64,000 nt of DNA from Capsicum annuum. Taxonomy: Eukaryota; Streptophyta; Magnoliopsida; Solanales; Solanaceae. Under the pieces are notes generated by a model that saw nothing but the letters and a program-made list of their open reading frames with translations, did no database searches and was not told where the DNA came from. How positions within the stretch are numbered: the first letter of the stretch is position 1; every line of letters starts with the position of its first letter. The stretch lies in contig NC_061115.1 in NCBI RefSeq assembly GCF_002878395.1, positions 52,368,787 through 52,432,786 on the forward strand. Reading direction: 5' to 3'. A program made the translations under genes and the position numbers. Positions 11,345 to 21,633 of the stretch are shown here, in pieces.

Positions 11345-11985
11345 TTCACCCTATTCTTTAGGAGGGCTCCTGGATTGCTTTTTCTTCACCCTGTTCTTCA
11401 CGCGAGCTCCTAACTTGTTATTTCTTTACCCTGTTCTTTAGGCGGGCTCCTGACTTGTTATTTCTTCACTCTGTTCTTCAGGCGGGCTCCTGGACTCACT
11501 TTTTCTTCACCCCGTTCTTCAGGCGGGCTCTTGGACTTACTTTTTCTTCACCCTGTTCTTTAGGTGGGCTCCTGCACTCACTTTTTCTTCACCCTGTTCT
11601 TCAGGCAAACTACTGTACTCACTTTTTTTTACCGTGTTCTTCAGGCGAGCTCCTGGACTTGCTTTTTCTTCAATCTGTTCTTCAGGCAGACTCCTGGACT
11701 TACTTTTTCTTCACCCTATTCTTCAAGCAGGCTTCTGGACTCACTTTTTCTTCACCTATTCTTCAAGATGGATCCTTTACTTACTTTTTCTTCACCCTGT
11801 TCTTCAGGTAAGCTCATGGACTTACTTTTTCTTCACCCTTTTCTTTAGGCGGGCTCCTGGACTCACATTTTCTTCACCTTATTCTTCAGACTTGCTCCTG
11901 AACTTACTTTTTCTCCACTCTGTTCTTCAGGAGGGCTCCTGAACTTACTTTTTTTTCACTCTGTTCTTCAGGCAGGCTCCTGAAA
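11345..11985 (-). repeat. 41-bp tandem array in Tat 3' region, about 16 copies
   Basis: The plus-strand unit starts TTCACCCTGTTCTTCAGGCG and continues GGCTCCTGGACTTACTTTTTC. Copies begin near 11345, 11385, 11425, 11465, 11506, 11547, 11588 and so on to 11954, at 40-41 bp. Because 41 is not a multiple of three, long Phe/Ser/Leu-rich frames open in all plus frames (11455-11942); these are repeat artefacts. Tat-lineage elements are known to carry variable tandem repeats between pol and the 3' LTR that can seed satellite DNA. Confidence 0.92.
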
Positions 11986-13975
11986 TCAAAATCAAAACTT
12001 AAATGAAAATTATCCCATACAAAGATTATGGTAAAGAAAACTTCATTTTACAGAAAAATAAGTCTCATTTTCTAGGAAGGTCCTAAAGTGAAATTTCAAA
12101 TAACAGGAATGAAATATTCTTTTTACCCCAGTTTATCATCAAAAGCTTTTACAAGCATCAAACCCAATCATAAGTACTTACAATGATGCCTAATGGAAAG
12201 ATGAATCAAGATTTCAATCAACAAATGCACCTCTTGAGGATAAAATTAAATGATTGAGACCAACAAGTCTGTCTCTTAAGAATAAAACTGAAAAATTCTT
12301 ACTAAAAAATACATCTTTTAGGATTAACGGTTCAAATTATGAAGTGCGCCTCCTAGCCATGAGACATGAAAGACCCAAATAGAGAATGTATCTCCTATGG
12401 GTGCAAGATGATGAGTTTTACCATGATTGTGATTACCAAACCTGTACAACAACATTGCCTCTTGGATTTGCAAAAACGAGGAATTACACCCTGGATATTT
12501 GTGCTTTGAAGACTTTGATTTGAAGGTAACAATTGTTCCTGTTTCATACAAAGAAAACTTGTGAGTTTAAAAAGGTGGTTGATTTGTGGCATTCGGCTTT
12601 TGAGGTGACTACTCTTGTACTTTCCATGCTCAACTGCTTTCAAATTCTTGATAAATATTTGTTGACACGTTGTACTTTTGACACCAAATTCTGACTACTG
12701 AAACTCTTGATTCGAATCATATCTCTCATGTATGATGCCTCTGAGTTCAATTTCCAATACACACTTTTTATCTTTCTACGAGTCCAAAACTGTCAGATCA
12801 CAATCATTCTAAGTACCTTACTTTACTTTGAAATGTTGTCTTTGTACGTCGATCCTTTGTCTTGCCTTGTACCGTTGAAAAAGTTGGTAGAAAGTTTTGA
12901 AGTCCTTTCTCAGTTTGACTTGACATGAATTTGACTCAAAGACAAACGAAAGATGACAATAATTTTTATTTGATGACAAAGATACCAAAAAAATAAAAAA
13001 TAGAAATAAAAAAAATAAAAGAAAAAGACAATAGGCATCTCTTTTTTGAAACAACAGAAGAAAACTTATTTGGGTGTGGTAGCCAATTCCAGCAATTGCG
13101 ACATCCATTTTGAATTAAACAATCCGATCTACCCACACTAATCATTATAACTTTTGTTCACTTATTGAGTTTGAAATGGAATCAATACTGAATATGCTCC
13201 CTCTAGATCACAATCCTCCTTTAACTAGTGGCACCTCAATGGATTTTTGCCAAGGAGCCTATCTAATTTTTATTTCTTTCTCAGCTCACTGTCGCCTTAT
13301 GGTGCCCAAAAGGATTTTCACCAATAAGACTCTCTCATTTTTTTTTCATATTTTTTGAAAATAATGCCCAACATACGGAACATCATGCACCTATAACATG
13401 TTTAGCCTTGATATTCTCAAGGATCAATCTGAAGGCTTTTCTTTTATTGTAACTTGGCTTTAGGAAAAGGTTAAAAAGAAAAGGCGGCATGAGGCTAAAA
13501 ATTTACATAACATTGGGTGAAGCATACAACTTTTGAAATCAATTATCTTAAGAAAATAAACTTTTACCCCAGTTTTACTTCATTCTGGGAAACTTGAATT
13601 TTGTTTTGGTTGGACCAAACCCTAGAGTCGGGCTGCCTACGTATCTTGTCATAGCATGAATCAAGTCAAACGTAGTTCAGGAGAATCATTCTTTTGCTTG
13701 GTTTTGATTTTTTGATTGACTTTATTTTTATTTATTTTATCATCGTCATTTTTATTTTTTCATTTTGAACTTTTGACTTTAATTAATTCCAAAAGAGGGT
13801 TATGAAAGAAAAATTGAATCAAAGCTCAAAGGGGTAAGCAAGGGTTGACTTAATATTTGGATAGTAGAACAAAATTCCTTCATCAATTCAATATTTTTTT
13901 AAAATACAAGTACAAAACATATATGACATAATTGTACATGAATATCATACATAATATATATTAACTACACCAGTA
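11986..13975 (-). other. Tat 3' untranslated spacer
   Basis: No domain is recognisable on either strand. Near 13635 it contains one copy of the CCTACGTATC hairpin motif that is repeated three times in the 5' leader of the same element. The spacer of about 2 kb between integrase and the array fits the long 3' region of Tat elements. Confidence 0.65.
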
Positions 13976-15208
13976 TTGATCGGCATATTTTCCATTTTGC
14001 CTTCTACATCGGTCAAATATACTACACAATTAAGTAACACTTTCTTCACCATGAACGGTCCTTTCTAATTAGGCGAAAACTTGCCTTTGGATTCAATGTG
14101 TGTTTTAGTACTAATTGACTAGCTTCAAAATGTCTGTGACGTACCTTTCTATTATATACCCATGCCATTCTCTTTTGGTACAGTTGTCCATGACATACTA
14201 GCGTTAATTTTTTTCATCAATCAGGCTTAATTGCTCCAATCAAGTCTTGACTTATTGATCATCATCAATTTCAGCTTCCATAACTACTCGAAGAGATGGA
14301 ATTTCAATATCTGCAAGTATAACTGCTTCATTTCTGTATACCTATGAGTAAAGAGTTATACTAATTGAAGTCTGAACTGTAGTACGATAACCCAATAGAG
14401 CAAAAAGTAACTTTTCATGCCAATGTCGGGAATCTTACTCCATCTTGTAGAGTATTTTATTTAGGTTTTTGTTGGCAACTTCTATAGCCCTATTTTCCCT
14501 TGGGCGATAAGGAGTTGAATTTCGATGCATAATCTTAAATTATTGGCATATTTCTTACATCAAGGGACTATTGAGATTTGCGACGTTATCCATGACAATT
14601 ATTTTTGGAATGCCAAATCGACAAATAACGTTGGAGTGAATAAAACCAACCACCACTTTCTTGGTCACTGACTTGAAAGTCGCTGCTTTCACCCACTTCA
14701 TAAAATAATTAATGGCCACCAATATTAACCTCTATCTATTCGATGCTTTCAGTTCAATTAGTCCAATTACGTCCATTCCCTAGGCTATGAAAGGCCATGG
14801 GGCAACCATTGTATGCAGCTCAGATAGAAGGGGATGTATTAAGTCCCCATGCACTTGGCATTCATGACACTTATGAACGAACCAGATAGAATCTCACTAC
14901 ACGGTGAGCCAATAATAACCTGCCTTAAGTATTTTCTATGCCAAAACATACCCATTCACATGCGGTCTACAAATCCCAAAATATACTTCAGACATGATTT
15001 TTAAAGCCTCTTTAGCATCTATGCACCTTAAAAGTCCCAAATCTGGAGTCCTTTTGTATAAGATTCTCCTACTCAAGAAAAACCTATGAGCAAGTCGTTG
15101 AATGGCTCTCTTTCGGTTACCATCAGCATGTATTAGATATTTTCCAGCCTGAATATAGTCTTTGATGTCATGAAACCAAGACTCCCCATCAAGTTCTTCC
15201 TCAACCAC
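13976..15208 (-). pseudogene. Tat integrase remnant
   Basis: Read on the minus strand, it begins with the linker segment typical before Tat integrase (Y-K-R-T-P-D-L-G-L-L-R near 15060). A C-H-E-C-Q zinc-finger half follows near 14870, then the catalytic-core pieces G-M-D-V-I-G near 14790 and M-D-N-V-A-N near 14590. The stretch that would carry the third acidic residue is shortened near 14480-14520. A C-terminal segment follows down to about 13980. Integrase inserts the cDNA copy into the genome. Several stops and frameshifts are seen; the longest clean piece is 14936-15208. Confidence 0.8.
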
Positions 15209-15326
15209 ATTTCAATATGCTTGTTGATCACGAATATGTATATGCAAGAGGTCAATATGAGTCTTATCGGGATATTGGAGCATCAAAGATAAGGTCTCCA
15301 AAGAATCAACAATCTCATTATGAGCT

Positions 15327-15875
15327 CTAAATATATTTGAACTTTACTAATACAAATCGTTGACAAAGATCTTGCAAATAACCTCGATATGGTAGGATTT
15401 TTGAATCACGAGTCTCCCAATCTCCTTGGATCTGATTGACTAATAAATTTGAGTCTCCTAATACAAATAGTTCTTGGATTCCCATAACAATAACTAGTCT
15501 TAAATCCAAAATGCAAGCTTCGTATTCTTCCATATTATTGGCACAGTAGAATCGAAGTTGGGCTATTACAGGATAGTACTGTCCCGATTTAGAAATAAGA
15601 ATTCCTCCTATCCCTACTCCTTTTACATTAGCAGCTCCATCGAAGAACAACTTCCAACCGAAGTGGCAATCATCAGAAATAATTTTATCAACACATGATA
15701 CCTCTTTATCCAGAAAGTAAGTCTTCATTGGCTCATACTCCTCATCAACTGCAATTTCAGCCAAATGATCTACTAAGGCTTGATCTTTCATTGCAGTTCG
15801 CGTCACATAGACAATATCAAACTCTGTGAGTAGTATCTGCTATTTCGCCAGTCTGCCTGTGGGCATAGGCTTCTT
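15327..15875 (-). pseudogene. Tat archaeal-type RNase H (aRNH)
   Basis: The frame 15327-15806 shows W-K-L-F-F-D-G-A-A-N at residues 51-60 (first catalytic Asp), N-N-M-E-E-Y-E-A near 90-97 (catalytic Glu) and G-D-S-N-L-L near 117-122 (third Asp). This is the extra RNase H of archaeal type that marks the Tat lineage. The final catalytic segment is cut off by a stop at 15327. Just upstream (15807-15875) is the tail of the original gypsy RNase H (L-L-T-E-F-D-I-V-Y), joined to RT across an internal deletion. Confidence 0.85.
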
Positions 15876-16640
15876 CGAAGCCTTTCATAGAATTTCCTCA
15901 GATCTTTGACATGGTTAGACTGTTCTTTTGATTTAATTATCACATAATCCACATAAACTTCAATGTCTTTGTTCATCATGTCATGAAACATTATGGCCAT
16001 TGCCCTCATTTAAGTTGCCCCAATATTCTTTAGTCCGAGTGGCATAACTCGATAACAATATGTCCCCCATGACGTGATAAATGATATCTTTTTTGCATCT
16101 TCTGGATCTATAATGATCTGGTGATAACCCACATAACAATTCACAAAAGATGCAAGATCATGTTTGAAACAATTATCTAACAAAATATGGATATTGGGAA
16201 GTGGAAAATCATCTTTCGAACTTGCTTTATTTAGATCACGATAATCAACACATATCCGAACTTTGTCGTCCTTATTGGGAAAATATTTTCTAACCAAGTA
16301 GGATATTGGGCCACTCAAATACTTTAGCCTCAAGTTACTTCGTGATTTTCTCTTTGATTTTTACACTCATGTCAGTTTGAAGCTTCCTTAATTTTTGCTT
16401 GAAAGGAGGGAAAGTAGGATCAATTGGCAACTTATGAACTACCAAATCAGTGCTCAAACCGGGCATATCATCATAATACCACACAAAGATGTCTTTATAC
16501 TCAAGCAAAGCTTCGATTATAGCTTTCTTTTTTTGTGGTCGAGCATGTACACTTATCTTAGTATCCCTAATATGTTCATGGTCCCTAAATTGATTGCCTC
16601 AGTTTCATCCAAATTGGGATTTGACTTACTCTCATACTGT
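15876..16640 (-). pseudogene. Tat reverse transcriptase fragment
   Basis: Minus-strand RT blocks appear in order: an upstream segment ending in D-M-P-G-L-S near 16470, R-I-C-V-D-Y-R-D-L-N near 16240, D-D-F-P-L-P near 16215, and V-M-P-L-G-L-K-N near 16040. The catalytic box at 15944-15955 reads Y-V-D-Y where Y-V-D-D is expected. The frame has stops at about 16337 and 16010. After R-L-R-R near 15880 the sequence jumps to the end of RNase H, so the RT connection and most of the gypsy RNase H (about 150 residues or more) are deleted. Confidence 0.82.
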
Positions 16641-16964
16641 TTAAAATCTTTGTTTATTTCCTCAAATACTTTCTCTTTATCGTATTCAACCTCTTTATTC
16701 ATTTTTCATAATTAGATTGGGTTTTAAAATCTGGTTTATAATTGTTCATTCATGTCATATCATTAGAATCGGCATAAAAAGAGTTGTATAATAGAAAATA
16801 AATAAGTAAATATTAGACACAAAATAAAACAAAAGGAAATTATGTTTCATTAAAAACAAAGATAGACAAAGTTTTAACCTAAAATACCAAGATAAAAATC
16901 TAAATTACAACCCTAAAACGATTCAAATTGCAGAAAAATAAACAAATAAACTACCAAGACTCCT
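16641..16964 (-). other. Tat gag-pol junction, no clean frame
   Basis: Minus-strand sequence between the gag stop and the RT region. It carries many stops. No aspartic-protease D-S-G motif could be found, so the protease seems deleted or decayed. Non-coding DNA with A-rich stretches lies at 16780-16900. Confidence 0.5.
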
Positions 16965-18485
16965 TTAAAGTAGGGAGAAAAGTGGTCTCCTAATTGTTAA
17001 GCTTGACATCTTAGCCACTGGTTTGCATATCAGCATGACTAGAACTTCCACCACTGTCCAACATATTTCCTTAATAAATAAGTTATGGATCCCCATGCTT
17101 AACTCATTGCTTCTTACATATTGTGCATTACCGTGTGTTGGTGAAGGATTCCGTGTGATGCTCTTAGTGTCAATGTTTTGCCCTATAATCAATTTTTCTT
17201 GAATTATCGTTTCTATTTCTATTTTGAAAGCTCGAAAATCCTCAATACTATGACCCTGAATATCAGAATGATATGCACATCGTACATGAGGATCAAAATT
17301 TCTTAAATGTGAATTAGGAGTACACTCTAGGAGAGGAGTGATTACGCCTGAGTCTCTCAATCTCTGGAATAAACTGGCATATGACTCCTCAATTAGTGTA
17401 AAATTATCTTTTGACTTTCTCCTCTTTGTAAACTCCAGCCTAGATTGAAACTTAGACTTAGAAGTACCTTGATAAATATGTGGGGGTCGAGGATTATTTT
17501 GAGGGATCGGTGCATGACATTGTGGATAAGAAAATGGATGAGCATACAATTGTAGATTATTCAAAGGATACTGAGGAAGTGGGATAAAATATGTTGGATT
17601 TTGTACAGAGGAGCCTTGTTGTAGGTGAGCATATGGATTTGATGTGCAAGCTTGGGATTGACACTGACAATATTGCTGAGTTGGACCTCTTGAGCTCTGC
17701 TTTTCCCCTGTAATGACAATAGGTACGTTTTCCTTTTTCTTTCCTTTAGCCTCTCTCAACTGATGGCAATATCTTCCCAAGTGTTTTATAGAATCCTCAT
17801 ACTCATCATGTTCCTCAAATTTTAATATCTCAAGGCTTGGGGAAAGGTTAACACTTGAAGACATGTCCCAGTCTTTATATGCAATATCATTATAATTTAT
17901 AATTCTCTGAGAATTTTGTATAGTTTTTTCTGTGCTCTTCATTTTCTTAGTTATTTTCTCTTGCTCTTCTTCTATGTCAGAATTCTTAATAAGAAATTTT
18001 GATGGTTCAATTAACATATATGTGGGCTCAGATATATAATAGTGATTATCAAAAGTGTTGAACATCGACTCATTAGCAGATTGGGGAAGCACAATCGCTG
18101 GACCAAAAGCCAAGGTGGAAACCTCAGTAGAGGGTTGGGGAACAGAAGCAGAGACTATAGGTGGTGCTATCGATGTAGTAGATTTATACTGAAGAGCTAG
18201 AGAACGAGTAATAAAAACATTGGGATGTTTTTAACTTGGATTAGATTCTGAGGCATGTTGTGGAGCATAACCAACAACAGAAAACTGATATTGCAATTTT
18301 GATGAAAAACTCAATGTATTTGTAGGGTCAACAATGGAAAATGGAGGTGGAGGTAGCCCACTGGACTAAGCTCGATACATTTCCATCATTTGTTGCCTCA
18401 AACTCATAATCTCTTACTTTAAAATCTTATTTTCCTGAATCTTTGTCTGATCCATGATGTCACTCTCCATATTCTTGTTGGACAT
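16965..18485 (-). pseudogene. Tat Gag with internal deletion
   Basis: The probable start is the ATG at 18483-18485; two in-frame stops lie before the long clean frame 16965-18113. The N-terminal part has a Pro/Ser-rich region. A piece of the capsid start (near 17780) runs directly into the Pro/Tyr/Gln-rich linker (17690-17450). The C-terminal conserved part follows: S-Y-A-S-L-F-Q-R-L near 17370 and the knuckle-like C-A-Y-H-x4-G-H-x2-E-D near 17270. The capsid core expected between 17780 and 17700 is missing. Gag forms the particle that packages the RNA; this copy could not. Confidence 0.8.
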
Positions 18486-19938
18486 GACTCTCTTCCCTAG
18501 ACTTGATGTAATTTGGAGGACCATCCAAAATATCACAAACCAACCACCTTAATCTAACTGTAATGAATTAACAAAGGTGTTAGAATGCAATATTTTTCAA
18601 AAACTTTTTTCATTTATCTTCTTTTTGAAAAGATCACCGAACCCTAGAAGGGCGCCTACGTATCTCATTAGAATGAGAATTAGGTGTGCATAGTTCGTGA
18701 AGCTGGAGATATGAAGAAACACATTTTACTTTTAATTTGAGAAATGAGAAAGATTATTTATTTATTTTGAATTTATTAATACTGATAAAACATATTTTTT
18801 ATTTTCAAAAATAAATTAATTTATTTTTATATATAGATAAAAAAACTCTCTTCTTTATAATTTGTTTAGAAGGAAACACAAATATATATTTTTTTCTTTA
18901 AAATCACCGAATCCATGAAGGACTGCCTACATATCTCATTAAGATAAGAATCAGGTATGCATAGTTCTTGAAATATATGTCGTATAAAACTCAGCCTCAA
19001 GACCCTTAAAGGCTCAGGGCTGTTAAGATTTATATATTTTTTATTTATTTAGTAAAAACTTAGCCTCATGATCCCTAAAGATTAAGGGCGATTAAGATAT
19101 ATATAAAAATTAAACCTAAGAAAAAAAATTATGAAAGTACTCATATTTTAAAAATATTCCCTGATAAATCTATGAATAATTTTTCAAAAGACAGGGTCGT
19201 ATCCTGTGAAGGACTTCCTACGTATCCCACTAAATAGTGAGAATCAGACCCTTGTAGTTCATGAAGACCTTAAAAACTATATATATTTTTTAATTTCTTT
19301 GAAAAATAATTCATTAAACTTGAGGACCAAAATTCTCTTACGTTTCACTAAGTTGTCTAAAAGCTATCAAAAATTAAATGGCCTTCCAAATAAATATCAA
19401 AGAGGAAGTAGGATGCACATGTTGGTCATTATAAAAAGGGATACCTGTCCTAGATAGACTTATCCCCTGTGCCGAGTCCCGCTAAGTCAAATGCACATGA
19501 TGCAAATAAAGCGGAACCTAATAGAGATAACCAGATTCTGAGTTTTAGTTCTACTAAGTTTAGCCTAATATGGATACATGTCTAGACTGGCTTACCCAAG
19601 CTTATACTCGAGTTGGGGAGGGACAACTTGTTCAATAGCAGTGTTACTCCGACTTTATTGTTGGTCCAAAACCCCGCCATACATGTGTGACTAATAATCC
19701 TTAACCAGGTGCCTTTACACTCCAGCTATCTCACAAAGAATATAAGTTGCATGCGCTGCATACTTTCTATCCTAATTCAGAGACTCAGAGGAGTGCGCAA
19801 GAGAAGACAATTTATAATATAATTGAGCAATATCAAAGCAATAAATGAGTGACAAGTAGCACATAAGGCCAACAAAAATAATATCAAAAATAATTAAAGT
19901 AAGTAAAAGTCAATATCAAAAGCTTGAATTCTAGTTAT
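18486..19938 (-). other. Tat 5' leader between PBS and gag
   Basis: Non-coding leader of about 1.45 kb. It holds three copies of a repeat of about 270-290 bp centred on the motif CCTACGTATC (listed separately). The plus frame 19206-19457 is antisense and has no domain support. Confidence 0.7.
18640..19265 (-). repeat. Three-copy leader repeat with hairpin motif
   Basis: The motif occurs at 18654 (GCCTACGTATCTC), 18925 (GCCTACATATCTC) and 19216 (TCCTACGTATCCC), each preceded by a GAAGG-type word and followed after about 30 bp by ATAGTTC or GTAGTTC. Each motif is followed by a small inverted repeat: TCTCATT-AG-AATGAGA at 18664, a weaker version at 18935, and CCCACTA-AA-TAGTGAG at 19226. Arms change in both halves between copies. 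Flanking sequence such as GCCTCAAGACCC and GCCTCATGATCCC is also shared. Confidence 0.75.
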
Positions 19939-19956
19939 TCCCTAGCAGAGTTGCCA
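19939..19956 (-). promoter_or_regulatory. Tat primer-binding site
   Basis: Minus-strand TGGCAACTCTGCTAGGGA starts four bases after the LTR end (...GGGGTGTGACA). It closely resembles the PBS TGGCGACTCTGCTGGGGA used by Ogre/Tat elements. A host tRNA would prime minus-strand DNA synthesis here. Confidence 0.85.
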
Positions 19957-20241
19957 GAGATGTCACACCCCTTTTTTGCCCGAAGAGATCGAAGTCGAAG
20001 GGTTATAGTGTTCCAAGTCACCTTTTTGAATCCACAATCAAAAGGAATGACTCTTTATTATGGTCTGCAAAAATAAAAGGCTGGGTAAGGAATTCTGTTG
20101 ACCGAAGGGAGGTGTGAGTCACCCCTCAAGTCCCGTGATTCTAACATGGTCTCTTTTATTGACTTATCTTGACTTAAATTATTTTGATAAATTATGTTTA
20201 TGCCTAAAATTGCACATTTTTATTATACCAAATACTTGTCT

Positions 20242-20246
20242 ATTAT
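20242..20246. repeat. Target-site duplication ATTAT, left copy (gag-only element)
   Basis: ATTAT at 20242-20246 recurs at 27584-27588. The uninterrupted Tat LTR has the single site at about 8771 (TCTATTATCTTAT). Confidence 0.93.
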
Positions 20247-21617
20247 TGTAACGCCCCAAATCTGGTACCCAAAATGCTATATGATGCTCATAATCCCGAA
20301 GGACCATAAGCTAATCCATGAATGATACCTGTAACTGAGCACTGAATAATAATAATAATAATATTATAAATGCAAAAACATAAATGAGAGGCCATAAGGT
20401 TCAATACTGATACATAACTAAAAATATGGTATAACAATACCAAAACAATTGAAATAACTGTCTGAACGTGTTGTAGTCTGAAAACATCTAAAACTGAACT
20501 ATCTGAATAAAGAGTTGATTGGATAATCCCCCAACTAACTCTATCTGCTGAAATAAAATAAGTACTAAAAAAATAAAATAATCAAAAAATAACATCGTCG
20601 AATAATGAGGACTCACTCCTGACTCTGACTACTAAAACTGCAATGCTACTGATACTCAAGAGTGCGTGCTTCTGAAACTATGGTATGAAACACTATAGCG
20701 CAAATGCATCAGTATGATTGAATGTACTGATATGAAAGTGATATAGGCTGAATACAATGGTTCATATGCATGAATAATACTAACTAACTGAATAACATGA
20801 ATGTGAGAATATATGTATGAATACATAACTGTAACTGAGATCGTGATAATACTGACTTATGAATTCTGATAACGTGGATTTACTGATATCTGAGTACTAA
20901 TACAGGGATACTGAATGACTAAGTCTATTGAGTACTGAGGAACTGATGTCATATTACTGATAAAGGAATGATTGTTTTTGACATTTCTGATTATAAAGAA
21001 CTGGTCTGATTGATTGTATCTGGCAGACCTTAAATCTAAATATTGGTAACATGAATTTTTTATAATTAATATACTATTAACTGGGTGAGTGTGTCTGACA
21101 ATCTTGATTCTGATAGAACTAGCTAAGTTCTGTACTAAGCTGAGCGACTGTATCTGATAGTTCTAAAACTGTAGAACTGAACTGAGTTCTATTACTGAGA
21201 ATAGATCTGAAATTGAGACTGTGGGAGGTAATCATCTAATTGACATGCCTCAAAACTGAACTAGTAGGGTCTAACCTGTAACCCTAGCTGGAAGGGTATC
21301 AGTACTGTGCCATGAGTAAAGACAAGCTGTGAGTAAACCCTTTCTGACAGGGAGCTCTTCCGTCAACACTTCCTAGTAGGAAAACTCGGATGAGGTGTAT
21401 AATCCCTAAACTCATAGGGTACATCTCAACTTATGCTGGCTTCGTAGTTTTAGAATGCAAGGATTGCTTCTAATGATCACACCCTCTACTGGCCAACTTT
21501 CGAAGGCCAATAATAGGCTAAGTCTGGGAACTTAGTTAGAATTTTATTTTAAAGTCTTGGCCCCCTTGACAAGCTTAAAAGACTGAATTAAGCTTAAAAA
21601 TTTTGACGGGTCTTACA
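20247..21617 (-). repeat. LTR of the gag-only element, shortened by 1.4 kb
   Basis: It begins TGTAACGCCCC and ends GGGTCTTACA; this is the 3' LTR in element sense. It matches the partner LTR at both ends but lacks the part equivalent to about 26059-27461, including the TATA box. The junction lies at TGGCCAAC near 21502. The sequence is rich in ACTGA and CTGAA words. Confidence 0.9.
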
Positions 21618-21633
21618 ATATCTCTCCCTTGGG
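21618..21633 (-). promoter_or_regulatory. Polypurine tract of the gag-only element
   Basis: Minus-strand CCAAGGGAGAGATAT lies directly before the LTR start TGTAAGACCC. It marks the 3' side of the internal region. Confidence 0.7.

Noticed and set aside
11455..11942. Three overlapping plus-strand frames of 94-118 codons, Phe/Ser-rich
   Set aside because: They are the 41-bp tandem array read in successive frames; the repeat length is not a multiple of three, and the array is antisense within a Tat 3' region.
12324..12643. Overlapping minus-strand frames in the Tat 3' spacer, considered as an extra ORF
   Set aside because: No similarity to known extra ORFs of Tat elements, frames overlap each other, and composition equals that of the flanking non-coding DNA.
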